The notes beneath the pieces are model-generated. The model was given only the letters and a program-made list of their open reading frames with translations. It was not told where the DNA came from and made no database searches. A stretch of DNA of 64,000 nucleotides. It comes from an uncultured Bacteroidales bacterium. Lineage in GTDB: Bacteria > Bacteroidota > Bacteroidia > Bacteroidales > P3. The translations under genes were made by a program, and so were the position numbers. Positions 1-8,175 of this stretch are shown piece after piece (positions within the stretch are counted from its first letter, which is position 1; the number at the start of each line of letters is the position of its first letter). The stretch lies in the NCBI GenBank assembly GCA_947168665.1, contig CAMVMX010000008.1:1-64000 (forward strand), written 5' to 3'.

Positions 1-79
1 AACAAGAGCGTCAAGCTCAGTTATTTATGTCTTATGTCTTGTGTCGTTTACATGTTGTTGTGTGTGTTGTTTTACGAAT

Positions 80-88
80 GCAAAGATA
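80..88 (-). promoter_or_regulatory. Leftward -7 box for a gene beyond the left edge
   Basis: Read on the minus strand this is TATCTTTG followed by CA, the Bacteroidetes sigma -7 consensus TAnnTTTG. No convincing TTTG -33 element lies 19-21 bases upstream; that stretch is A-rich on the minus strand. It would drive a leftward gene whose coding region lies outside the window. The rest of 1-303 holds no gene that I can support. Confidence 0.45.
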
Positions 89-303
89 CTCTTTTTTTTT
101 GATATGGCTGTTTTTTTGTTCCGGGGATTCTGATGTTTACTATTTCCGCTACTTGGCCGCACGGCTCTCCTTCGCCGTGGGTGGAGCGGGCGTTGCCTGG
201 AGGAGAGAGTAGGGGGGAAGGCCGCTGCGGCAGAAATATGGGCGCGGGACACAATATTTTGCGCCGAGCCGCGTTATGGGGTAAAACATTTAAACAAAAC
301 ACT

Positions 304-711
304 ATGGCTTACAAAATTATTGACATTGAAGGAATCGGCGACGCGTATGCCGCCAAGTTGAACGCTGCCGGGGTGAAGACCACGGACGACCTGTTGGACA
401 GTTGCGCCACGCGCGCCGGCCGCCGCAAGATGGCCGAGGCCACAGGCATCAGCGAGAAGCTGATTCTGCGTTGGACTAACCACGCCGACCTGTTCCGCAT
501 CAACGGTGTGGCAGGTCAGTTTGCCGAGCTGTTAGAGGCAGCAGGTGTGGACACCATCAAGGAGTTCCGCCACCGTGTGCCGGCCAACCTCTTCGCCAAG
601 ATGGAGGAGGTGAACGCCGAGAAGAACCTGTGCAACCGCATCCCCTCGGTGAAGGAGATTGAGAAGATGGTGGCCCAGGCCAAAGAAATGGAGCCTCGCG
701 TGGAGTATTGA
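304..711 (+). CDS. DUF4332 domain-containing protein (helix-hairpin-helix-like)
   Basis: A 135-residue protein that opens MAYKIIDIEGIG and has two tandem helical segments: a first IEGIGDAYAAKL / GVKTTDDLLD unit and a second FRINGVAGQFAELLEAAGVDTIKEF unit. This pattern is typical of DUF4332, a family related to the helix-hairpin-helix folds at the C-terminus of DNA polymerase and topoisomerase partners. The family has no established function; DNA binding is inferred from the fold. I chose the ATG at 304 over an in-frame start at 133 because the extra 57 residues are low-complexity and unlike the family, and because the A-rich stretch directly before 304 is the usual Bacteroidetes initiation context. 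The gene stands alone and ends in a strong hairpin shared with the convergent symporter gene. Confidence 0.75.
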   Translation: MAYKIIDIEGIGDAYAAKLNAAGVKTTDDLLDSCATRAGRRKMAEATGISEKLILRWTNHADLFRINGVAGQFAELLEAAGVDTIKEFRHRVPANLFAKMEEVNAEKNLCNRIPSVKEIEKMVAQAKEMEPRVEY

Positions 712-732
712 ACGCTGACGGCAAGAGAGCGA

Positions 733-785
733 AAGGCGGAAAGCGGGACGGGCAAGGCCGTCCATCGCTTTCCGCCTTGTGTTTT
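733..785. terminator. Bidirectional hairpin terminator between convergent genes
   Basis: A perfect 13-bp stem (733-745 with 766-778) encloses a second 6-bp stem (746-751 with 758-763). It is followed by GTGTTTTGG. It lies between the stop codons of the DUF4332 gene and the leftward symporter gene, so it can serve both. Confidence 0.75.
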
Positions 786-798
786 GGCGGGGTTCCAC

Positions 799-1974
799 TT
801 AGTTTTCGCGTTCCTGGCCGCCGCGTATGTGGTCGACGATGAGAGCGATGGCGCCGTCGCCGGTGACGTTGCCGGCGGTGCCGAAGCTGTCCATGGCGAT
901 GTAGATGGCAATCATGAGGCCTTGCATGTTGGCGTCGAAACCGAGCATGCTGCCCAGCAGGCCGAGGGCGGCCATGATGGCACCGCCCGGCACGCCGGGA
1001 GCGGCCACCATGGTGATGCCGAGCATGAGGATGAAGCCGATGTAGGTGCCGAAGTCGGCGGGGAGGCCCATGCTGAGGCTGATGGCGTAGGCCACGGCGG
1101 TGATTTTAAGGATGGAGCAGGGCATGTGGATGGTGGCGCAGAGGGGTACGGTGAAGCTGGCCGTCTCGGGCCGGACGCCGTTTTTGATGGCTTGCTGCAG
1201 GGTGACGGGGATGGTGGCGGCGCTGCTGGCGGTGCCGAGGGCGGTGGCGTAGGCGGGGAGCATGGTGACGAGGGCGCGGAAGGGGTTGCGGCGCGTCACG
1301 CCTCCGGCCACGAGGAAGAGGAAGACCAGCTCGGTGACATGCAACAGGAAGATGAAGCCCACGATTTTGAGGAATGCGCCGAGGACGGCCCCCACGTGGC
1401 CTTCGGCCCCCATCTGGAGGAAGATGCCGAAGATGTAGAGGGGCAGGAGGGGGATGATGACGCGGGCGATGACGCGGGTGATGATGTCGCGGAAGTCGGT
1501 GAGGAAGCCCCGCATGGTGGTGCCGGGGATGTGGGCGGTGGTGAGGCCGAGGAGGAATGCCAGCACCAGTGCCGTGGTGACGGAGATGAAGGCGGGCATG
1601 TCGATGGTGAAGTAGGGGGTGAGGGCGTTGGACATGTCCATGGCGCCGAGCGAGGAGAGTCCGTCGCCGAGGATGTGGGGATAGGCCAGGGCGCACGAGG
1701 TGTAGGCAAAGGCCCCGGAGAGGACGGTGGAGCCATAGGCCAGCACCACGGTGATGAGCAGCAGGCGGCCAGCCCCTTTGCCGAGGTCGGCGATGCCGGG
1801 GGCCACAAGCCCGATGATGAGCAGGGGAATGAACATGCCCAGGAAGTTGCTGAAGATGGAGTTGAAGGTGAGGAACACCCGCACGGCCCATCCGGGCATG
1901 AAGAAGGAGCAGCCGATGCCGAGGGCGATGGCGAGGAGGATTTTGGGCAGGATGCCGAATCGTTTGATGTTCAT
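799..1974 (-). CDS. Dicarboxylate/amino acid:cation symporter (SLC1/DAACS family)
   Basis: A 391-residue polytopic membrane protein of the glutamate-transporter fold. The diagnostic parts are visible: the serine-rich HP1 motif GTASSAATIPVT near residue 245, the HP2 motif MVAAPGVPGG, and the TM8 segment DSFGTAGNVTGDG with the conserved Asp residues that bind the substrate amino group and the cation. Members take up glutamate, aspartate, serine/threonine or C4-dicarboxylates with Na+ or H+; the substrate cannot be fixed from sequence alone. It lies 66 bases downstream of the peptide ABC ATPase gene on the same strand and may be co-transcribed. Tandem 8-bp repeats sit just upstream of its start codon. 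Confidence 0.88.
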   Translation of the reverse strand: MNIKRFGILPKILLAIALGIGCSFFMPGWAVRVFLTFNSIFSNFLGMFIPLLIIGLVAPGIADLGKGAGRLLLITVVLAYGSTVLSGAFAYTSCALAYPHILGDGLSSLGAMDMSNALTPYFTIDMPAFISVTTALVLAFLLGLTTAHIPGTTMRGFLTDFRDIITRVIARVIIPLLPLYIFGIFLQMGAEGHVGAVLGAFLKIVGFIFLLHVTELVFLFLVAGGVTRRNPFRALVTMLPAYATALGTASSAATIPVTLQQAIKNGVRPETASFTVPLCATIHMPCSILKITAVAYAISLSMGLPADFGTYIGFILMLGITMVAAPGVPGGAIMAALGLLGSMLGFDANMQGLMIAIYIAMDSFGTAGNVTGDGAIALIVDHIRGGQEREN

Positions 1975-1982
1975 GATGAGTG

Positions 1983-2022
1983 TGTTAATGTGTTAATGCG
2001 TTAATGTGTTAATGCTTGAATG
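1983..2022. repeat. 8-bp tandem repeat upstream of the symporter start codon
   Basis: Consecutive octamers read TGTTAATG, TGTTAATG, CGTTAATG, TGTTAATG and a degenerate CTTGAATG. On the coding (minus) strand the array ends eight bases before the symporter ATG, exactly where a ribosome would load. A similar octamer array precedes the TSCPD gene start near 17294. Confidence 0.7.
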
Positions 2023-2040
2023 TTTGAGTTTGTCTGCCGT

Positions 2041-3771
2041 TTAGAGGCGCGGGAGGGCGGCGAGGAGGTGTTGGGTGTAGGGGTGCTGGGGGTGGGCGAA
2101 GAGCTGGTCGGACGGACCCTGCTCGACGATGCGGCCTTGCTGCATGACCAGGATGCGGTCGGAGATGAATTTGACCACCGAGAGGTCGTGGGTGATGAAG
2201 AGGTAGGTGTAGCCGTATTGTTCTTTGAGGTCGTTGAGGAGGTTGAGTACTTGGGCCTGGACGGAGACGTCGAGGGCGGATACGCTCTCGTCGCAAACGA
2301 CGAGTTCGGGCTGCAACACTAAGGCGCGGGCTATGCAGACGCGCTGCCGCTGTCCGCCGCTGAATTCGTGGGGGTAGCGGTCGAACCACTCTTCGCTGAG
2401 TCCCACTTGCTGCATGAGGCTGAGGACGCGTCCGCGGCGTTCGCGGTCGTCGGCGCAAAGGCCGTGGCACCGCAGGGGTTCCAGGATGGCTTGTCCGATG
2501 GTGATGCGGGGATTGAGGGAAGAGTAGGGGTCCTGAAAGACTATCTGCATTTTGCGGCGCAGGGCTTGCCGCTCAGAGCGGGAAAGCCTGTCGAGCGGGC
2601 GGCCTTCAAATTCCACAGTCCCGGCACTGCGCCCGATGAGTTGGAGGATGGCGCGGCCGAGGGTGCTCTTGCCACAGCCCGACTCGCCTACGAGGCCGAC
2701 AGTCTCGCCCCGGTAGATGTCGAATGAGATTCCGTCGACGGCTTTCAGGGTTTTCTTCACTTTGCCCAGCAGGCTGGTTTCCAAAGCGTAGGTGACATCG
2801 AGATTGCGGACTCGCAGCAGCGGGGTGCCATCCTTGTCGCCGTCCGGCGGGAGGGCGGGAGCAGCGTTCTTTTCGGGTTCTGCCAGGCTTTCGGCTACGG
2901 TGTTTTCTAAGTAGTCCTTAACGGTGGGCAGCCGCTTGGGACGGCTGTCGAGTGGCGGACGGCAGGCCAGGAGGCCTTTGGTGTAGGGGTGCTGGGGGTG
3001 GTAGAGAACCTGTCCGGCCGGGCCGCGTTCCACAATCTGCCCTTTGTACATGACTGCCACGTTGTCGGCAATCTGGGCAATGACACCGAGGTCGTGGGTG
3101 ATGAAGATAATGCCGATATTGTATTTTTTCTGCAGTGTGCGCAGCAACTGGAGGATGGCTTTCTGGACGGTGACGTCGAGGGCGGTGGTGGGTTCGTCGG
3201 CTATGACGAGGGCGGGGTGGCAAATCAAGGCCATTGCTATCATGACGCGCTGTTTCTGTCCGCCGCTGATTTCGTGGGGATAGCTGGAAAAGATTTTCTC
3301 CGGACGGGGAAGCATCACTTCCTCGAACAGTTCGATTACGCGGCGGCGAGCCTCCGCGTGCGGCACTTTCTCGTGGGCCAAAAGCATTTCCATCACCTGC
3401 GGGCCGCACCGCTGGACGGGATTGAGGCTGGTCATGGGCTCTTGGAAAATCATGGAAACATGGGCGCCGGGTTCGATGGTGGACACCGCACCGCCTCCGG
3501 GTTCGGGACGGAGGGTTATGGACCCCTGGACGCGGCACCGGGGCTGGGGCGGGAGCAGCCCCATGACGGCCAGACAACTGACGGACTTGCCACTGCCCGA
3601 CTCGCCCACGATGCCCAGTGTGCGGCCCCGGCAGACATCGAAGCTGACATCCTTCACAGCCGTGTGGGGTTCGCCGTCGTGCACGAACTCCACCTGGAGG
3701 TGTTTTACTTCGAGGACTTTGTCGGTTATTTCGTCTCTGCTCTCATCCATAATTGAAACACTTTCGTTCAT
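2041..3771 (-). CDS. Peptide/nickel-type ABC transporter, two ATPase domains fused (DppD-DppF-like)
   Basis: A 576-residue protein with two complete ABC ATPase domains in tandem. The first has Walker A GESGSGKS near residue 57, signature SGGQKQR and Walker B ALVIADEPT. The second has GESGCGKS, SGGQRQR and LVVCDES. Each ends in an oligopeptide-transporter C-terminal segment (HPQHPYTKGLL and HPQHPYTQHLL). In Dpp/Opp systems these are separate DppD and DppF subunits; the fused form resembles GsiA or YejF. It would power import of peptides or similar solutes together with permease and binding proteins, none of which is in the window. I chose ATG 3771; ATG 3750 is also possible, and a GTG at 3807 seems too far upstream. 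The gene is divergent from rocD. Confidence 0.88.
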   Translation of the reverse strand: MNESVSIMDESRDEITDKVLEVKHLQVEFVHDGEPHTAVKDVSFDVCRGRTLGIVGESGSGKSVSCLAVMGLLPPQPRCRVQGSITLRPEPGGGAVSTIEPGAHVSMIFQEPMTSLNPVQRCGPQVMEMLLAHEKVPHAEARRRVIELFEEVMLPRPEKIFSSYPHEISGGQKQRVMIAMALICHPALVIADEPTTALDVTVQKAILQLLRTLQKKYNIGIIFITHDLGVIAQIADNVAVMYKGQIVERGPAGQVLYHPQHPYTKGLLACRPPLDSRPKRLPTVKDYLENTVAESLAEPEKNAAPALPPDGDKDGTPLLRVRNLDVTYALETSLLGKVKKTLKAVDGISFDIYRGETVGLVGESGCGKSTLGRAILQLIGRSAGTVEFEGRPLDRLSRSERQALRRKMQIVFQDPYSSLNPRITIGQAILEPLRCHGLCADDRERRGRVLSLMQQVGLSEEWFDRYPHEFSGGQRQRVCIARALVLQPELVVCDESVSALDVSVQAQVLNLLNDLKEQYGYTYLFITHDLSVVKFISDRILVMQQGRIVEQGPSDQLFAHPQHPYTQHLLAALPRL

Positions 3772-3833
3772 ATAAATGAAGTCCTGACGGCCATCCGGGC
3801 CGAACACAAAGGACTTAAATTTACGACAAAACG

Positions 3834-3841
3834 CAAAAATA
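3834..3841 (-). promoter_or_regulatory. -7 box for the ABC ATPase gene
   Basis: On the minus strand this reads TATTTTTG, matching TAnnTTTG, 63 bases before the chosen start. No clear -33 TTTG is at the right distance. It directly abuts the -33 element of the divergent rocD promoter, so the two promoters share one control region. Confidence 0.5.
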
Positions 3842-3874
3842 TTTGTTTTATTTGAAATAAAAGATGTAAATTTG
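3842..3874 (+). promoter_or_regulatory. rocD promoter
   Basis: TTTG (3842-3845), 21 bases, then TAAATTTG (3867-3874): a good Bacteroidetes promoter 90 bases before the rocD start codon. Confidence 0.7.
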
Positions 3875-3963
3875 CAAAAAATTTTTCAGGCCACTCGCCT
3901 CGCGGCCCGTGCCGACACAAGAAACAGACAAAACAAAACAACAACAAATAAAAATACAACATT

Positions 3964-5184
3964 ATGACGAAATCTGAAGAATTCATGGAAATGGAAGCCC
4001 GTTACGGTGCTCACAACTATCACCCCCTGCCCGTTGTCCTTGCCAAAGGCGAAGGCCCCTTTGTGTGGGACTGCGAAGGGAAACGCTATTTTGACTTCCT
4101 CTCGGCCTACTCCGCCGTGAACCAGGGCCATTGCCATCCCAAAATCATCAAGGCTCTCTGCGACCAGGCTCATCAGCTGACCCTGAGCAGCCGCGCTTTC
4201 TACAACAACTGCCTCGGCGAGTGGGAGAAGTATGTCACTGAATATTTCGGTTACGAGAAAGTGCTGCCCATGAACAGCGGCGCCGAAGCCGACGAGACAG
4301 CCTTGAAACTGGCTCGCCGCTGGGGTGTGGTGAAGAAAGGCATTCCCAACGACGAGGTGATGATCGTCTGCTGCGAAGGCAACTTCCACGGCCGCACAAT
4401 CACCATCATCACCATGAGCAACGACCCCGAAAGCTATGCCAACTATGGCCCCATGACTCCCGGTTTCATCCGTATACCCTACAACGACCCCGCCGCACTG
4501 GAAAAAGTGCTGGAGGAGCATGGCAAGAAGATTGCCGGTTTCCTGCTTGAACCCATCCAGGGCGAGGCTGGTGTTTACGTCCCCGATGAGGGCTATCTGA
4601 AAAAATGCTACGACATCTGCAAGAAGCACAACGTCCTCTTCATGGCCGACGAGGTGCAGTGCGGCATTGCCCGCACCGGCAAGATGCTGGCCTGCGACCA
4701 CGAAGGCGTCCGTCCCGACATCCTGATTTTGGGCAAAGCCCTCGGTGGCGGCGTGGTGCCTGTCAGCTGCGTGCTGGCCGACGACGACATCATGCTCAAC
4801 ATCAAACCCGGTGAGCACGGTTCCACCTTCGGCGGCAACCCCATCGCGGCCAAAGTGTCCATCGCCGCCCTTCAGGTCATCAAGGATGAGCACCTGATGG
4901 AGAATGCCGACCGTCTGGGCAAGATTTTCCGCGAGGAGATGTCCAAGTTCAAGAGCCCCATGATTGAGAAAGTGCGCGGCAAGGGACTGCTCAACGCCGT
5001 CATCATCAAGCCCCACAACGGCAAGGAAGCATGGGATGTCTGCCTGAAGATGCGCGACATGGGCGTTTTGGCCAAGCCCACCCACCAGCACATCATCCGT
5101 TTTGCCCCGCCGCTGGTCATCAACGAGGAGCAGCTGCGTGAAGCCATCGAGATTATCAAGAAGGCTATAGCCTCTTTTGAATAA
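3964..5184 (+). CDS. rocD: Ornithine aminotransferase
   Basis: A 406-residue fold-type I, class III PLP aminotransferase. It transfers the delta-amino group of ornithine to 2-oxoglutarate, giving glutamate-5-semialdehyde, and so links arginine/ornithine and proline metabolism in the cytoplasm. The N-terminal [15 protein letters not shown] segment is characteristic of ornithine aminotransferase as against acetylornithine aminotransferase. PLP is held by Lys258 in the ILGKALGGG motif, with Asp in MADEVQCG. Length matches the family. It has its own promoter and a strong terminator and is probably monocistronic. Confidence 0.92.
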   Translation: MTKSEEFMEMEARYGAHNYHPLPVVLAKGEGPFVWDCEGKRYFDFLSAYSAVNQGHCHPKIIKALCDQAHQLTLSSRAFYNNCLGEWEKYVTEYFGYEKVLPMNSGAEADETALKLARRWGVVKKGIPNDEVMIVCCEGNFHGRTITIITMSNDPESYANYGPMTPGFIRIPYNDPAALEKVLEEHGKKIAGFLLEPIQGEAGVYVPDEGYLKKCYDICKKHNVLFMADEVQCGIARTGKMLACDHEGVRPDILILGKALGGGVVPVSCVLADDDIMLNIKPGEHGSTFGGNPIAAKVSIAALQVIKDEHLMENADRLGKIFREEMSKFKSPMIEKVRGKGLLNAVIIKPHNGKEAWDVCLKMRDMGVLAKPTHQHIIRFAPPLVINEEQLREAIEIIKKAIASFE

Positions 5185-5211
5185 GAAAGTGCGTCCTGCT
5201 TTCGCACACAG

Positions 5212-5247
5212 AAAAGCCTCCAGCCCAGCTGGAGGCTTTTGCTTTTT
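5212..5247 (+). terminator. rocD intrinsic terminator
   Basis: A perfect 13-bp stem (5212-5224 with 5228-5240), a 3-base loop and a T-rich tail GCTTTTTTG. A classic rho-independent terminator 28 bases after the stop codon. Confidence 0.9.
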
Positions 5248-5297
5248 TGCCCAACTCGCACTTGAAATAAAAAAGCGGCTGATTGAAAAAAAAGTTG

Positions 5298-5305
5298 TAT
5301 TTTTG
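5298..5305 (+). promoter_or_regulatory. -7 box of the GH3 gene
   Basis: TATTTTTG followed by CA, 27 bases before the GH3 ATG. The -33 region has no clear TTTG at 19-21 bases, so this promoter may need an activator. Confidence 0.55.
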
Positions 5306-5332
5306 CAAGGCGAAACAACACATGAACAACAG

Positions 5333-7426
5333 ATGAAAAGAATCCTATTGGCGGTCGTGCTGACAGTGAGCTGTAGTCTATTGCTGCAGGCTCAAACCTT
5401 TCCTTTCCAAGACACAGCACTCGGTGTGGACGAGCGCGTGGAAGACCTGCTGTCGCGACTCACGCTGGACGAGAAGCTGTCCATGATGGAGCACCGCAAC
5501 CCCGCCATCCCGTCGCTGGGGCTGCCGGCCTACAGCTGGTGGAACGAGGCCCTGCACGGGGTGGGACGCAACGGGCTGGCCACGGTTTGGCCCATGCCCA
5601 TCGGCCTGGCCGCCACGTTCGACGATTGGATGGTGCAGGAGGTGTTTGCCGAGGTGGCCAGAGAGGCGCGCCTCAAACGGAAGCAGGCTCATGACTCCGT
5701 GTATGCAGTAGCCACCGACTATACTGGGCTGACCTTTTTCACACCTAACATCAACATATTCCGCGATCCCCGCTGGGGTCGGGGGATGGAGACCTACGGC
5801 GAAGACCCCTTCCTCACCGCCCGGATGGGGCTGGCCTGTGTGAACGGGCTGCAGCACGCCTACCCTCGCGAGGCCTCATTGTCGCCTGACGGCCGTCACC
5901 TTTCGGCAGCGGCTTGCTTGAAACATCTTGCCGTGCACAGCGGTCCGGAAGGGGTGCGGCATGAGTTTGATGCACAGGTCAGTCCGCGAGACCTTTGGAC
6001 CACATATCTTCCCGCCTTCGAATACATCATCAAAAACAGCGATGTGCAGCAGGTGATGTGTGGCTACAACCGGCTGAACGGCCAACCCTGTTGCACCAAC
6101 CGCGAACTGCTGGTGGACATACTGCGCAACAAGTGGCACTACGACGGGCTGCTGGTGACCGACTGCTGGGCGCTGAACGACTGCTGGGAGCGCGACACCG
6201 TCATTCCCCGCCACAAGACCCATGCCTCCGCCGCACTGACGGCGGCCGATGCCTTCGGGAGCGAGGTGGACCTGGAGTGCGGCAGTGGGCTGAACGCCCT
6301 GCGCATGGCTATGGACTCGGGCTATATCAGCGAAGAGGTAATCAACCGGCATGTGCGCCGCATTCTGCGCACAAGGCTGCGCGTAATGGATCACAAGATC
6401 AACGGTGGCCCCATCCACGGCCTTTGCACCGTCAGGGATGCGGCCGTGGCATCACTTGTGCTGCTCAAAAACGACAAAGACCTTCTTCCACTGAAGCATG
6501 GCACCAGGATATATCTTGCCGGCCCCAATGCCGAAGACACGCTCATGCCCTTGGGCAATTACAACGGCACACCGCTCCACACCGTCAGCATCCGCGAGGG
6601 GTTGGGGAACCTCTTTACGCTTGTCGACTCGCCCAAAAAGGCAGACATGATTGTCTATGCCGGAGGTTTGAACCCGCAACTGGAGGGTGAGGAGCTGCCC
6701 GTGGACATGCCGGGATTCTACAAAGGCGACCGCACCCTTATCGAGTTGCCCGACAACCAGTGCAAAGAGATACGTTCGCTGCAACGCAAACACAAGCCGG
6801 TAATGTTGCTGCTGTGCAGCGGCAGTGCCATAGCCTTGGACAAACAAACCCTCAAGTGCAACGCCATTATGCAATGCTGGTATGGGGGAGAGGAGATGGG
6901 CAATGCCATCGCATCAGCCCTGGCCGGGCAGTATGACAACTTTGGGCGGCTGCCTGTCACGTTCTATAGGAACACACAACAACTGCCCCCCTTCGACAGC
7001 TACGACATGCGTGGACGCACATACCGTTATCTTGCCGAGGAACCTCTTTTCCCCTTCGGCTACGGACTGAGCTATACTCGTTACAAACTGGAGGACATAC
7101 GCTACGACGATGGCAAGATTAAAGGCACTGTGACCGTCACCAAGCCCTCACGCATCATGCCCGAAGGGAGGAGCACCGTAGTGCAGGTATACCTCAAAGG
7201 GGTGGACAGCCAAGAGCCCGTCAAACAACTGATAGGCTTCAAGCGTGTCGCAGTCGACCGCAGCGGGAAGCAGACCTTTGCCATCGACATCGACCCCTAC
7301 TGGCTCCGCCAATTCGACGAGGAGGAGCAGGAGATAGTCCCCCTGCCCGCCGGAAAGGAGATAACGCTGCTGGTAGGCTTCAGCAGCGCCGACCAAGACC
7401 TCATCGAACTCACAACCAAGAAGTGA
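5333..7426 (+). CDS. Secreted glycoside hydrolase family 3 (beta-xylosidase/beta-glucosidase type)
   Basis: A 697-residue protein with a signal peptide (MKRILLAVVLTVSCSLLLQAQ). It hydrolyses non-reducing-end beta-glycosides of plant or host glycans, most likely in the periplasm. Visible parts: N-terminal TIM barrel with SWWNEALHG and FTPNINIFRDPRWGRG, the nucleophile Asp in GLLVTDCWALN near residue 277, the alpha/beta sandwich domain with the FPFGYGLSYT motif, and a C-terminal fibronectin III-like domain (VQVYLKGVDSQEPVKQLIGF). The SWWNEALHGVGR and TDC motifs favour the beta-xylosidase/arabinofuranosidase branch, but substrate is not provable here. I chose ATG 5333 because it starts a proper signal peptide; an earlier in-frame start at 5177 would begin inside rocD and span its terminator. 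No SusC/SusD genes are nearby. Confidence 0.88.
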   Translation: MKRILLAVVLTVSCSLLLQAQTFPFQDTALGVDERVEDLLSRLTLDEKLSMMEHRNPAIPSLGLPAYSWWNEALHGVGRNGLATVWPMPIGLAATFDDWMVQEVFAEVAREARLKRKQAHDSVYAVATDYTGLTFFTPNINIFRDPRWGRGMETYGEDPFLTARMGLACVNGLQHAYPREASLSPDGRHLSAAACLKHLAVHSGPEGVRHEFDAQVSPRDLWTTYLPAFEYIIKNSDVQQVMCGYNRLNGQPCCTNRELLVDILRNKWHYDGLLVTDCWALNDCWERDTVIPRHKTHASAALTAADAFGSEVDLECGSGLNALRMAMDSGYISEEVINRHVRRILRTRLRVMDHKINGGPIHGLCTVRDAAVASLVLLKNDKDLLPLKHGTRIYLAGPNAEDTLMPLGNYNGTPLHTVSIREGLGNLFTLVDSPKKADMIVYAGGLNPQLEGEELPVDMPGFYKGDRTLIELPDNQCKEIRSLQRKHKPVMLLLCSGSAIALDKQTLKCNAIMQCWYGGEEMGNAIASALAGQYDNFGRLPVTFYRNTQQLPPFDSYDMRGRTYRYLAEEPLFPFGYGLSYTRYKLEDIRYDDGKIKGTVTVTKPSRIMPEGRSTVVQVYLKGVDSQEPVKQLIGFKRVAVDRSGKQTFAIDIDPYWLRQFDEEEQEIVPLPAGKEITLLVGFSSADQDLIELTTKK

Positions 7427-7473
7427 ATACATCAACACAGCATTAATATCAACGTATCAACAAATCTAACACA

Positions 7474-8175
7474 ATGAAAAAACAAGACTGGCTCGTCATC
7501 CTTATCGTGGTCATCGTTCTGGCCCCGTTCTTTATTCCCGCCACGGGATTCTTTGCATGGTTCGAATCGTCGACCGCCGCACATCCCTTCATCATGGCAT
7601 TCTTTAAGTTTGCCATCCTTGCCACCTTTGGCGAGATGCTGGCCCTGCGCATCCGCGAGGGCATGTACAACAAGAAGGGCTTTGGCATCGTGCCCCGCAT
7701 GATGGTGTGGGGATTTCTGGGCATGTGCATCGCCATGGCCATGATCATCTTCAAGAGCGGCGTGCCTGCCTTCCTTGGAGTCGTAGGCGGCTGCAGCTGT
7801 CCGGCAGAGGCCTTTGCCGCACCCCAACTCACTTGGGGCAAAGTGGGCGTGGCCTTCGCCGTCAGTGTGCTGATGAATACCATTTTCGCCCCGGTGATGA
7901 TGACCTTTCACAAATGCACCGACATCCACATACTGGAGAACGGCGGCACCGTGCGCGGCCTGTTGCGCCCCATGCACATGCGTGACATCTTCGCCAACAA
8001 AATCAACTGGGACGTGCAGTGGAACGTGGTCTTCAAAAAGACCATTCCTCTTTTCTGGTTCCCTGCCCACACCATCACCTTTATCCTGCCCCCGACATTC
8101 CAGGTGCTCTTCGCCGCCCTGCTTGGCGTTGCTCTCGGCCTCATCTTAGCTCTCGCAGGAGGAAGCAAGAAATGA
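7474..8175 (+). CDS. Conserved integral membrane protein, Mpv17-like
   Basis: A 233-residue protein with about four or five hydrophobic segments (residues about 7-27, 40-58, 78-98, 120-140 and 200-228). The C-terminal part WNVVFKKTIPLFWFPAHTITFILPP resembles the Mpv17/PMP22 signature (W-P-x-H-x-x-x-F-x-x-P), and a CSCPAE cysteine pair lies mid-protein. Similar proteins are widespread in Bacteroidales but without a tested function. The stop overlaps the start of the next gene in an ATGA arrangement, so the two are almost certainly translated together. The family assignment is tentative. Confidence 0.6.
   Translation: MKKQDWLVILIVVIVLAPFFIPATGFFAWFESSTAAHPFIMAFFKFAILATFGEMLALRIREGMYNKKGFGIVPRMMVWGFLGMCIAMAMIIFKSGVPAFLGVVGGCSCPAEAFAAPQLTWGKVGVAFAVSVLMNTIFAPVMMTFHKCTDIHILENGGTVRGLLRPMHMRDIFANKINWDVQWNVVFKKTIPLFWFPAHTITFILPPTFQVLFAALLGVALGLILALAGGSKK

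Noticed and set aside
784..2004. A 406-codon Gly/Asp/Glu-rich rightward frame
   Set aside because: It is the mirror of the SLC1 symporter gene, whose motifs are unmistakable; composition is the usual antisense artefact of GC-rich coding DNA.
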